Shown: positions 49,234 to 59,855 of the stretch, piece after piece
Layout of the letters: the number at the start of each line of letters is the position of its first letter
Numbering within the stretch: the first letter of the stretch is position 1
Origin: Panorpa germanica
Taxonomy: Eukaryota > Arthropoda > Insecta > Mecoptera > Panorpidae
Reading direction: 5' to 3'
DNA length: 64,000 bases
NCBI GenBank assembly: GCA_963678705.1
Contig: OY783209.1
Span: 11,780,001 to 11,844,000 of the forward strand
Notes under the pieces: model-generated
The model's input: only the letters and a program-made list of their open reading frames with translations
What the model was told of the DNA's origin: nothing
The model's database searches: none
Program-made: the position numbers and the translations under genes

Positions 49234-50070
49234 ATACAATTGATATTAGTTCTTTGTTAGGAAGTTTTATTAGTTCTTTTTTTAGTAATCTAGTAAAGAA
49301 CGACAGTAAAATTGACACCATAAATATTATAGATTATCCTACAACGCACTACGCAATATGTATTAATAATATTTAAATTTTAGTTAAAATGGGATGTAAT
49401 ATGTGCAACGGTTTTTTAATTTTTTGAATTCACTGAATAAACATCTACATGGGACATAATACGCACACTGTGTTCTTTCTCCTAGTTCTACATTTCTATG
49501 TATAGATCCATCGGTATAAACTTTAATTGTGTAATGTTCATACTACTTCTCCAGGAAATTAATCTGGGAAAGTGTGCTAGTCCGTCGGCCTTTCAGCCTG
49601 TTGGCCTGAGAGTTAGACATTGCTTTCCCCAATGATTCAAATGTTACGTTTCAACTCAAACAAGATATAGTTTCTCTTATTTGTTACCAATTTACAAACA
49701 CACACAACAAGTAGACGCACACCGGCATATACCATAATGCTTTATTATGCATGCATAAATATATATACATTGAAAATAATATCTATGTGTATTCAATCAA
49801 CCATTGTTCTAATTTTAAATGTAAACCTTTTCGGAAATCAAAATGTAAACGTTTGAAAATTGTTTTCTTAATTATGTCATAGTTTAAAACCAGTCAAAGA
49901 TCAGAAAGTTAAGGTAATCAATTAATAATTAAATAATTGCATACTTTGCCCACTAAAAAGTATATCTCACACTGCAAGAAAGTTAATTTCAGAAGTAGGA
50001 ACTAAAAAAGGCCGCCATTAGTCTCGGTACACTAGTGATGAGAGGCTGTTTTTACTTTTATGTTTATCAA
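49234..50070. other. No recognised gene
   Basis: Unassigned AT-rich DNA; GTCGGCCTTTCAGCCTGTTGGCC near 49580-49602 is a small imperfect palindrome. Confidence 0.4.
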
Positions 50071-50078
50071 TATACCAG

Positions 50079-50438
50079 CAGAGGCGGCCTTACGGGGTGG
50101 CAAGCCGGGCAATAGCCCGGGGCCTCGCATTCTCGCGCAACAACCCAAGTAGAAAAATTCATTACTATATATCTATTTGAATCTCGCGCCTCGCTCTTTT
50201 GAAATCCCACTTGAATCACTGCGTCTTTTTTTAAGGCATTCATGTACCTTAGTTTATCATCATTAATATTTGTCATCTTTGTGCTTGTTAACTTTTATAA
50301 AACTTCCAATATAAAATTTTATTTCTCGTCAATTATCATCAAAAATACTTACTTACAATTTACATAAATTATACAAAGAACAAGTCCCTCGCAAAGATCT
50401 GCCGCATCGGGGCCTCACAATGGCTAAGGCCGCTCCTG
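50079..50438. mobile_element. Non-autonomous hAT element with perfect 8-bp TSD
   Basis: Ends CAGAGGCGGCCTTA and TAAGGCCGCTCCTG. Identical flanks TATACCAG at 50071-50078 and 50439-50446. 360 bp; a 69-residue minus-strand frame covers part of it but has no recognisable transposase motif. Confidence 0.9.
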
Positions 50439-50487
50439 TATACCAGTGTATAGAAGTAATAGATCAATATAAATCAAAATAAAAACA

Positions 50488-50552
50488 TAGATCAAAGTGC
50501 CGTCTTCCATTCATACGGGTGGTGCACGTATTCTCTTTGGCACTTTGATCTA
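50488..50552. repeat. Perfect 14-bp inverted repeat (hairpin)
   Basis: TAGATCAAAGTGCC at 50488-50501 and its exact inverse at 50539-50552, with a 37-base GC-richer spacer. Function unknown; it may be a very short transposon remnant. Confidence 0.7.
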
Positions 50553-50559
50553 CATTGCG

Positions 50560-51178
50560 GAGTATTATATAACAATGGTGTATTAATAAACATTACAGTA
50601 CCTCATGACAATGTGTACTGACACGAAACAACTCTCCCTACAGAACGGTTGCAGTATGAGAAAGCCATAAGAATCTGTTAATTTGAGACCAACTGACCAG
50701 CAAATTACTTAACCTAAAAATTATTTCTACTACCATATTAATGTTTGAAAAAAATTTCTATTATTTCTAAGTTCTTTATTTGCCATTATTAAGAAATATA
50801 AAATAAATAGACTAATTATATATTAAATACATTTTAACTATCATATAGTAATTATCAGAACATATTAAAAGCAATTATAATTAGATTATTCGAACAAAGA
50901 AAAATGAAACAATAATTAAAAAAAGGGCATTGTTTTTTCTGCTAGGTTTGAGTCGTGAGTCACTTCTATTAATCTGCTGTTTGTATGATGAAGGAGTGAG
51001 AGGGGGAATGGGACGGGAGACTACACAGCTTCAGGCTCTTTGTAACGCCCTTCAATTCCTTGATTCCCTTCGCCGTGGGCGATCTATGTTTATTAATAGT
51101 TACACATAAGTATTTACATATACATATACATAGCCATATGGGCAGGGACGCATTCTGTTCTATGTTGACAATAAATTC
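50560..51178. other. No recognised gene
   Basis: AT-rich; purine-rich AGGAGTGAGAGGGGGAATGG near 50992 is the only compositional oddity. Confidence 0.4.
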
Positions 51179-51181
51179 TAA

Positions 51182-52109
51182 TGTATTGTACAGACTGGTG
51201 CGACATAAAACATTGGTTGTAAGAAGTTGTACAACACGTCCACACTAGTGCGACATGCAATTTAATATGTCGGAAGCTTTGATATTTCGAACGAATTCCT
51301 TCAAGCTGCTTTAGAAAAAAATATGGTTATAAAGCAAATGTAATAAAACTCAGTTCTTTATCAATAGACCCTTGTTGATACCAGTTGGCAAGGGTCTATT
51401 GTTCAGCACGGGTAAGCAGAAAACCAATTGTACGAGTATACAGCGGTCTTACAAATTCAATACTTGCGTGAATACTTTATTTATTTTATTGTTTTTGATA
51501 TTGAATATAGAATCTTGTCATGTCGGAAGGCTGAGTTTCATATACCACGTGCGATAATGAAGATGTTTCGTTATCAGCTTGTGTGATAATAGGTAGAAGA
51601 TTATCGCGCAAATGGAGACGCAAATGTTGGGTTCGTCCCAGTCTACAAAGCAGACAGGAGTATGGTGGAAATAATCTATTAACTGATTTAATAAAGGACG
51701 ATGTTCTCGATGGAGAACTACGGACTGATATAATTTTCGATTGAACATATGCAAATTTAATTTGTTCATTTTAAATTATTTTTATTTATTTTCTAAACAC
51801 AACTCACGTCTATTCACACTGAAATTATAGTAAAGACTGAGTAGGTACTCTACCCTTTTCTTCGGGACCATATTCAAATTCTCTTTGATAAAGACCGATT
51901 TAGTTTTGAAACATTTTTGTTTCATAAAAATACTAACTAGAATTTCTAAAAAGTAAGGGTTTTATTAGTGTCGCATGTTTAAATCGCACTAGTCTGTACG
52001 TAAGTACAACACATTTAGTACACTCCTGTCTAAATAATGTCTACTTATGAATGAAAATATATAAATGTTGGATGTCGCATGTTTATGTCGCACCAGTCTG
52101 TACAATACT
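51182..52109. mobile_element. Family C MITE, copy 4 (largest)
   Basis: Left end TGTATTGTACAGACTGGTGC, right end CCAGTCTGTACAATACT, flanked by TAA (51179-51181, 52110-52112). 928 bp. A minus-strand frame of 83 residues (51518-51769, MNKLNLHMFNRKLYQSVVLH) is the longest in the family. I do not recognise it. Confidence 0.85.
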
Positions 52110-52112
52110 TAA

Positions 52113-52790
52113 TGATATGGAAATCTTTTCAAAAAATAATTTTTGTATTATTTAAGATATGTATATTAATTTTAAATTTAAAAAGTTTTGTTTATAGACG
52201 AGGTTGAGTGTTTTAACTCCATCCTGCTCGTTATTGAACGATTTGCTTTTAACATAAGTGGTTCTCGCTCACTCCACTAGTTAGGTTATGTCTGGGCGTC
52301 CTAGACGATCCTTGATGGACCTGGAGACTCAGTAAACGTACTCGCAGACGATGACGTCGTTCCATCACCTCCTCCCCCACCCTCATATGAATAAAACATG
52401 CTGAGCTGACTTCAGGATAAATTCTTTCTATATTTTTTTGTAAATACTTCATATATAGAATATATAACCGTTTTATAATAAGGGTAGTGAGTTATATTAG
52501 ATTTACATTTTAAGGGTGAAATAGTGATGGTGTATTCTCCCCTCCACGTGATCTCTGATAATATTAAAATTATATTTTAATTGTTTTGTATATTCCATAT
52601 ATTTAAATAATGGTAAATACTATGATTTTGATGTTAAAGCCTATATTTTATTATTACACAAGTATGTTATTATACCATAACAGTTTTATGGTGAATGTGA
52701 AATATAATAGAAACGGAACAGAAATATAACGGCGATTCATTTTATACAAAGCTTTTCCCACGTACCAGGCCTATTGGAATCTATTTGTAT
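52113..52790. other. No recognised gene
   Basis: The minus frame 52249-52452 (67 residues, charged: EEVMERRHRLRVRLL) has more protein-like composition than most here, but no family match and no splice partner that I can find. Confidence 0.4.
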
Positions 52791-53139
52791 AGCCGGCTCG
52801 ATACGGTAAACGTTTGACTCAAATGCTTGCCTCCAATGTGTGCATCAAATATTGGAAGATTGGCATGGCAAGTTTCCTACCACACAGTGGAATGAATGTT
52901 TGATCCGAATGATTTATTTATTTTGTTATTATATTGGTTGATATTATTGACACTGACACTGTTTAACAAAAACTTTCAAGTAAACAAAGAAACCTTAAAG
53001 TATAAAACCTTCTTTTGTTGGACGATTCGTACAGCAGTGCATGACATGTGTGGATCAAGTGTGTGGTATGGATAGAGAAATCCATTTTGACGCGGATCAA
53101 AAGACCGACACTTCAAACTTCTTCCAAAATGAGCTTTGA
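52791..53139 (-). mobile_element. Family E element, copy 3, inverted arm
   Basis: Starts AGCCGGCTCGATACGGTAAA and runs through CACTGACACTGTTTAACAAA to GCGGATCAAAAGACCGAC. It is inverted relative to the arm at 53342-53665. Confidence 0.7.
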
Positions 53140-53341
53140 ATAGTGACATCATGAGGAGAGATGTGCATAAATACTATTCAAAAGTATTTAAATACATATA
53201 CATACAAATACCTCATAATACGACACAATAAAATCCCCTATAATGCTATTGTTAAAAATTCTATACAGTCACGAAACTTCGTCGTTGGAAACTTCGTTCG
53301 CGGCTAGTTTGCAATCAGTTGATCCGTGTGCAGACGGCCTA
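53140..53341 (+). mobile_element. Family F MITE, copy 3, between two E arms
   Basis: AGATGTGCATAAATACTATT at the left, then CACAATAAAATCCCCTATAA, and GTGCAGACGGCC at the right, followed by TAA. 5'-truncated like copy 1. Confidence 0.6.
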
Positions 53342-53665
53342 AGCGTATCCAATGTTATGTGTCCAACGTTTACGTTGGAAGAAGTTTGGGCCGTTGTCGG
53401 TCTTTTGACCCGCGTCGAAACCTACCCCCACCACACACTTGATCCACATGTCATACACTGCTGCATGAATCGTCCAACAAAGGAAGGTTTTATACTTGAA
53501 AGTTTATTTATTTACTTGAAAGTTTTTGTTAAACAGTGTCAGTGTCAATAATATCAACAAATTAATAAAATAAATAAATCATTCGGATCAAACATTCGTT
53601 CCACCGTGTAGTAGGAAACTGCCATGTCAATCTTCCAATATTTGATTCTCATATTGGAGGCTAGC
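53342..53665 (+). mobile_element. Family E element, copy 3, direct arm
   Basis: GTCGGTCTTTTGACCCGCGT, CAACAAATTAATAAAATAAA and CAATCTTCCAATATTTGATT are shared with copy 1. The terminal AGCCGG part is missing at the right. The 102-residue frame across it is not a gene. Confidence 0.65.
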
Positions 53666-54689
53666 ATTTATACATGGACATAGGTACGAGCACGCCAACT
53701 ATGTTCGTGTGCACGTGTATGGGGCCTTTTAGAGTTAGATCTAACATCAAATAGAGACTGTAACCTTCTGATCGAGTAAATACTAAGCGCACCTCTTCGA
53801 GTAGGAGCATAATATTCCAATCCACCAATAAAATACATTACAATTAAACTTTTTATATTCTTGTTTTACAATTGTATCACGCACTGCAATTAGTTGTACT
53901 ATTACCAAGTCCATGTAGCGAACGCCGCGCCAAACACCGCCGCTCAGAACTACAGCACGAAGGTCAACCCCGCACCGAACCCCTCATGCATTGTGTGGAG
54001 TAATAAAGGCTGAAATTTCCTTTCTATTTTCTTTTTTGTTTTGTTGTTTTTACAACATATTTTAATTTGGTTTTAACAAATAATATTTCTAGTTTATGAA
54101 ATACTAACAATAATTAACATTTTTCAGAGGTATGTAGTACTACATTTGATACCCAGAATGCCCTACCCGATACGGTCTGACGTTTTATTTTTTGTTTCAT
54201 TCTTTACATAATTGTTCAGCATTGTCGCTCGCATACCTCGCAAACACGTGCGTGCGTTTTTACCTTGGTGTTTAAAAACTTAATGTAATACAATGATATA
54301 CATAATAACACAAAAATAGATAACATCATACTTACATACATTCAAGTACAAGTACAATACGATGTTCAACCGATACGATATTTGTTACCGTTATTTGTTA
54401 TCTAACAACGATGGTATCTGGAATGATATAGCATTGCTATACCATACCATTAAACATAGTATATGTATTTATTGACATGTCCTTGGACTCGCTAAGGACA
54501 CCTATTTGTGCTATTTTCTGTTCCGCATCCTTGACAGTTATGTAACAAATTATTACGAAACATTCTGAGAACATAGTTCTGTCTCTTTCTCTCTGTGTGT
54601 GCGTGTATTATGTCAAAAGTTACTAATTAGTTGTGTAGCTGAATGTACGAATATATTGAATACACAGGAGGGTAAAGGTAACTAACGCT
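53666..54689. other. No recognised gene
   Basis: A GC-richer patch at 53910-54010 (GCGCCAAACACCGCCGCTCAG) has no second copy. A short (TG)n lies near 54591-54605. Confidence 0.4.
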
Positions 54690-55372
54690 TGCATTAAGAA
54701 AGGTTTCATTTTTAAATTTATTTTTATTAATGTACAACATATTAAGCTTATTGTGTAAAAATTTGAAGTCGATTGGAGTAAAACTGTCGGAGATATACAG
54801 TTTTAAGTCTTCACCTCTCTTGTCTGGTTTCGTCTTACTTTGAAACTTTTAAATGCGTTTTCTCGCACTTAGGTTTTTCAGAGTCGATGCCATCTCTAGC
54901 TCAAAATCTACTGGACCGATTCTTATAAAATTTTGCACACTCTTTCTTTACATAAATGCCGAGGTAACGCTATCGAGTTTTTTTTAATTTTTTAATTTTA
55001 ACGTATTTTAAAATAACAAAGTTTCTGATTTTTTTCATGAAAAATCAGTATTTTTACTTTTAAGTGCTGTAAACAATTGAAAAATCTATAAAGAAGAAAA
55101 AACTCGACAGCGTTACCTGCAGAAACTTATCAACTAATGAAATCATTTTGAATTTTCGATTTCAGAAATTCCAGTAATGAGTTATGAGTGACACCGCAAT
55201 GTTACTTTTTTTTGTGATGTCTGCGGAGTTTCGTTGTCAATGCCTCATTTCTTGATATTTATTTATGAAAATTTTGCAAAGTATTCTTTAAATGTTATTT
55301 TATCATGTAATAATTATAGAAATAATTATATATTAACTGTGTCGTCAAAAAACATTATTGAAAATACTTTTT
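54690..55372 (+). repeat. Family D repeat, copy 4
   Basis: ATTAAGAAAGGTTTCATTTT at the left, TATTAACTGTGTCGTC near the right. The inner arms GAGGTAACGCTATCGAGTTT (about 54960) and AAAACTCGACAGCGTTACCT (about 55103) are almost perfectly inverted, with a spacer of about 120 bases. Confidence 0.7.
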
Positions 55373-55996
55373 TTTTCCCTTTCAGTCTGAAACGACTGAT
55401 TGGATTTACAAGGTAGAATAGGTTCAGCATTGTAGCATGTATACGCTTGGTTAAAATTCGCTGAAATTCGGTTTCAATGTGAGAGTACGTAACGCCCATA
55501 TTCGGACGACTTTGTCACTCGCAAGTAAAACGTAGTAGCGCGTATACGTCCAGCCAAAATTCGCTTAAATAGACTAATAGAAGAGACCAAGAATAGAAAA
55601 AATCAGATATACTCGTACCTTCAAATAAATGGCTTATTGAAGCAACCCTATGGCCTGAGGCGCATACCTTTGGTGCGCTATTGATATTTGTATTTCTATT
55701 CATAGAAGTAATATTAAATATGCATTTGACACAACGAATTCAACGCTTGCAAATAGGAAGGAGAACGCGTTGGAGCAAGATAGCGTAGTTGTTTATGATG
55801 AAACAGCTAGCTTTATAGCACGTGATCCGTCATTAACACTGTGGGTGTCGCTACGAGACATTTACAAGCTCATCTATTTATTAAAACATAATAATTACTT
55901 CTAAAATAGATGAGAAACCTTGAATAAATATAAATATAAATAGTATAACGTAAAAAAAACGACAGAATTGCAAGGAAATACACTTAGCTTATGTGA
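55373..55996. other. No recognised gene; family R fragment
   Basis: 55440-55565 (ATACGCTTGGTTAAAATTCG, ATTCGGACGACTTTGTC, GCGCGTATACG) is a fragment related to 60868-61358. The rest is unassigned. Confidence 0.45.
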
Positions 55997-56510
55997 ATGG
56001 GATTGTGTCCTATGTCTTAATTTCTATAAAAGTGTACTGTATATTGATAACGTGGCTTACTAGAACCTCAAATGTTCAATTATGTTTTAATAACTCCATA
56101 ATAAGTCCGCTCTGTTGCTATCTCTTTTATACAACAGAGCGTAAAAGAGATATATTCTTGACAGAACTCTGACAAGTTTACAGGTTACCAACCTTATAGC
56201 TCATAAATCTCAAAAATATCAAATATTATTTACACCTATTTCAAGGAACAATAAAATTCCAATATTATGTCTGCCGTAACAGGGTTAAATAAAATAAAAA
56301 CTTATTATTCTTTAACTTGACTTGATTATTTCGACTACCAACAGCTACAAAACATTACCACAGCACTGACCTACTCAACAAATAACTGACGTTAAAATGC
56401 ATTTCACGTCATACAAATGGCCGGCCATTTCTAGCGCTAAAACTACAATTTAAATTTTTAATTGCTATATCTCCGTCAACATTTAGATATTTAATACAAC
56501 ACAAGCCCAT
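55997..56510 (+). mobile_element. Family A element, copy 7, internally deleted
   Basis: ATGGGATTGTGTCCTATG at the left, ACACAAGCCCAT at the right. Internal deletions fall after TAACTCCATA and just before the right end (TTTAATACAACACAAG). Confidence 0.8.
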
Positions 56511-57067
56511 TGTCAACCAAGAGACCTCCTATATCTTAATGCGGTTCTGTCTAGGGCTATTATAAATTAATTTAGTCATCGATCTTATAGATAGATCTCT
56601 GTGCAGTATGCATGACACTACCTGACATGCCTTTCAAGAACAATTAACATCACTGAACATAGCCATTTAACATAGCATTTAATATACGGACGAACGGACG
56701 AACGGCGTCTGTATACAATGCTGTGTTTATAGTAGTCGCCGCTAGTTTCGCTACGGTCGCACTAAACACTAAGCACAACTGACAGAGCAGAGCAGAGAAT
56801 AATGTCAGGGATGTAGGTTAATCTGTGGTTATCTCTAATAACTAAATGTGGTGGAGGGGGTGGTCGTGTCAATTACAACCCAGAATTATATTAAATCTAT
56901 TTAATTAGTATTTGATACCACTGCACTGATAGCACGATGATTTATTGTATGTACTACATGTATAAGCTTTTGTACAACAAATTTAGAATGAGCTTGTGGA
57001 CTCATTTTTTAAGGGTAGTTTTTTTAAATTCTCGTTAAAATATCTAGGTTAATATATATGTACAGAA
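56511..57067. other. No recognised gene
   Basis: A short tandem of GGACGAAC at 56690-56705; otherwise unassigned. Confidence 0.4.
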
Positions 57068-57158
57068 ATGGGCTTGTGTCCTCATTTTTTAGTGGTCGAT
57101 GTAAACGTGTATTGGCGCGTCTATTTTATTAAATACCTAAATATTGACGGAGATATAG
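57068..57158 (-). mobile_element. Family A fragment, copy 8
   Basis: ATGGGCTTGTGTCCTCATTT to GACGGAGATATAG, about 90 bases of one end, directly joined to the family H fragment. Confidence 0.7.
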
Positions 57159-57322
57159 TGTCCTATCTGTCTCTTTCTAACCGAACTGCTGTTGCTGGCT
57201 TGGTTGATTGGCGGCGAGATAGGGGGTAAGCAAGCAAGCAGACGCAGTGCTCGGCTAGAAAGAGACACAGAGGACTTTCGGCAGCTATCTCTCTCTTTGC
57301 GTTTATCGCAGTATTCAGCCTA
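57159..57322 (-). mobile_element. Family H MITE, partial copy 3
   Basis: CTATCTGTCTCTTTCTAACC to GCAGTATTCAGCC is the inverse of most of 15240-15410; the outer ends are missing. Confidence 0.65.
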
Positions 57323-57331
57323 AGTAAAAAA

Positions 57332-57488
57332 GTAGCGTCATTAAAACCACTGTAATTCGTAAACTAATGGTTGGAATATCATGAAATTTTGGTACGTACC
57401 GTTTGAAGGTTGACACTATTTAAAAATCACATGGATTTGTCCATTATATGTCATCCTACAAATTTATTGAGTGATGTGTTATATTAAT
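57332..57488 (-). repeat. Family Y mariner-like repeat, copy 3 (one end)
   Basis: CATTAAAACCACTGTAATTC to AATTTATTGAGTGATGTGTT. The end matches the inverse of AACACATCACTCAATAA. Only one terminus is present. Confidence 0.6.
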
Positions 57489-58009
57489 ATTAAATAGATA
57501 GATATTCAGTTATGGTTCATAAATAAAATTTAAAAAAAATGTCTTTTTGAAACACGTAAAGAAATAAGTCTCAGTTGCGCATGCTACTACACGAAGTAAC
57601 ACAATTCTTTAATAATAAAAAGAGTCCTAATAATAATTCCCTACAAATAAAAAGTTTTATAAAAACTAACGTAAAAATATCAAGGAAATAATTTGACAGG
57701 CAACAGTCACATTCAAATGTCTTTCTGTCCGTCCCGTCTGTATGTATATCTGTCTGTCCGTGTCGACTTCGCTCCATTGTTTTACAAAGTGGAGCAAATC
57801 TTGTAATTAACTTTAAATTTAATATTAGTGACCTCTTTAAGATTTTATTACTGATAATTAAGGTGATATGTTTCAAAATAGTACTCGTAAAAATAAATGC
57901 TTTAATAATGGAGTTGCTAAAGAGCTACTGTCGCTGGCAATAAAAAGAAACATATAAGAGCGTAATAAACGTAATAAAGGTTATGCATGTTGTATTTGAA
58001 GAAGAGGAT
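57489..58009. other. No recognised gene
   Basis: 57715-57765 is rich in CTGTCCGT/CTGTCTGT units, which produces the odd minus-strand frame there. Nothing else assignable. Confidence 0.45.
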
Positions 58010-58012
58010 TTA

Positions 58013-58375
58013 GGCCTGGATCCCACTGCGGAATAATTTCGCGAGGTTTCTTTCCTTACGGTTTTAATTTTGTGTAATGAAACTTACCTAGCACACACTG
58101 CGGATAAATTCATCTCAGTTATTACATATTTTGTCTTGTTATTGTTTGTTCATGCAGCGGGACTGCATACTGCTCCAAAGAGATACGCCGATAACAGCAT
58201 ATGGTTTTTGCGGAATTAATTCCGTGGTCCGCGTGTCCATTTTGAACTATGTGTTCTACAAAAAAAGATATGGAAAAGAACCTGATTTCTGTAGAAATCT
58301 ACAGATTTTTTTCCACTAGTGTTACAGAATCCGCGTTTTTTCCTCGTGGTATTATTCCTCAGTGGGATCTAGGCC
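58013..58375. mobile_element. PIF/Harbinger-like MITE with TTA TSD
   Basis: Ends GGCCTGGATCCCACTGCGGA and the inverse (TCCTCAGTGGGATCTAGGCC), with matching AATAAT and CGAGG further in. TTA is at 58010-58012 and 58376-58378. GG(C)CC termini with a TTA duplication are typical of this superfamily. 363 bp, non-coding. Confidence 0.82.
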
Positions 58376-58517
58376 TTAGACGAAAGGAACGCTGTGAACG
58401 GGTAGAGATTTATAAGGTGCTCTTAATAATTATTTTTATAATCTAAATTCTTTAATCTAGTTCTTAATTCTAGGTGAAGATTTAATTTTCATATTTTTTT
58501 TGTTAAAAAATCAACAA

Positions 58518-59555
58518 ATGGGCTTGTGTCCTATGTCTTAATTTCTATAAAAGTGTACTATATATTGATACAGTTGGTTACTAGAACCTCAAATGTTCAA
58601 TTATTTTTTAATAACTCATTATATGTTAGAGATATTAACAATTAAAATAGTCATTTTGTCTCTTTAATTATTAAAGGGATTCAACGTTGTACACATTCCA
58701 AGTGCATGTAACATCACAATCCTTGTGTAAGGTTACCAATATTACAGCTCATAAATCTATGCTATATGTATTTATATATCAAAATATCAAATATTATTTA
58801 CAGCTATTTCAAGGAACAATCAAATTTCAATATTATGTCTGCTTTAGCAGGATTAAATAAAATAAAAACTTATTATTCTTTGATTTGACTAGATTATTTG
58901 ACTACCAACAGCTACAAAACATTACTACAGCACTGACCTACTCAACAAATAACTGACGTTAAAATGCATTTCACGTCATAAAAATATGGCCGGTTATTTC
59001 TAGCCAGTGTTGCCAACCCCAAAAAACTAAAAAACAGCAGCTCGCAAAAAAAAAACAGGAGAAAACAGTAGGTAAAGAAAAAAAAGGCAGATTTCATACT
59101 TTTGCTCATATAATTAAAACAATGAACAATTTTCTTAGTTACCAGAACTCACATACATTGTTATATTAATAATCACAACAACAAAAAAATAAAAATCAAA
59201 GTAAAATTATTTTCCACTTTCATTCTCAATTGCCTCACCTTCAATATTTTCACGTTATCAAAAAAATATTTGCATAGTGTAATAGGTGGCGCTGAACCCT
59301 AATCGAAAAACAGTAAAAATTGGGAATGAAACAGAAAACAGGGACATCAATGTGAAAACAGCAAATCTACTGTTAAAACAGTAGGGTTGGTAACACTGTT
59401 TCTAGCGCTAAAAGTACAATTCAAACATTTAATTGCTATATCTGCGTCAATATTTAGATATTTAATAAAATAGACACGCCAATACACATTTATTAACATC
59501 AATTTCAATCAACAATTGAAAAATTAACCACTAAAAAATGAGGACACAAGCCCAT
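58518..59555 (+). mobile_element. Family A element, copy 9, with nested hAT MITE
   Basis: Full-length copy (about 636 bp without its insert), ATGGGCTTGTGTCCTATG to GAGGACACAAGCCCAT. It is interrupted at the conserved site TTTCTAGCGCTAAA by the element at 59005-59398. Confidence 0.85.
59005..59398. mobile_element. hAT-like MITE nested in family A copy 9
   Basis: Ends CAGTGTTGCCAACCC and GGGTTGGTAACACTG. Duplicated flanks TTTCTAGC at 58997-59004 and 59399-59406. All other A copies that retain this part have a single TTTCTAGC (or its inverse), giving natural empty sites. A-rich interior with repeated AAACAG, no coding frame. Confidence 0.92.
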
Positions 59556-59607
59556 TGACAGATTCCTATTTCTGAATTTGAATACTATAAAACTTAATGG
59601 AATGTAC

Positions 59608-59855
59608 GACTCAGCTGTTAGTAGTAAATGACGTATCTCACACACACTCGAATGCATCTTTGCTGTATAAAGGAGAGGACAAATCATCGGATGTTACGTC
59701 ACACACATCCCTTTAATAATTAAAGAGTTAAAAATGATTACTTTGATTGTAAATATCTTCTATAATATTTCGACTTATTAATTTTTAATTAATTAAATAA
59801 TTGTATTATTAAATAATTGGTACAGTTTGGTGAAGACATGGTTCACAAGCCCATT
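59608..59855 (+). repeat. Family B repeat, copy 4
   Basis: AGCTGTTAGTAGTAAATGAC near the left, ACATGGTTCACAAGCCCAT at the right. It lies only about 50 bases from family A copy 9, so the two related families are adjacent here. Confidence 0.55.

Noticed and set aside
49089-49376. 95-residue frame with a repeated VWTCCTTSYNK motif
   Set aside because: The repeat comes from a short duplication at the end of family C copy 3; it runs out of the element into flank.
52249-52452. Possible exon (67-residue minus frame)
   Set aside because: Charged composition is suggestive, but there is no family match, and no flanking splice pattern or partner exon could be found.
53243-53551. 102-residue frame
   Set aside because: It spans the junction of families F and E, so it is a mosaic of repeats.
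57571-57876. 101-residue minus frame with RHGQTDIHTDGTDRK
   Set aside because: The stretch comes from CTGTCCGT/CTGTCTGT simple repeats, not a protein domain.
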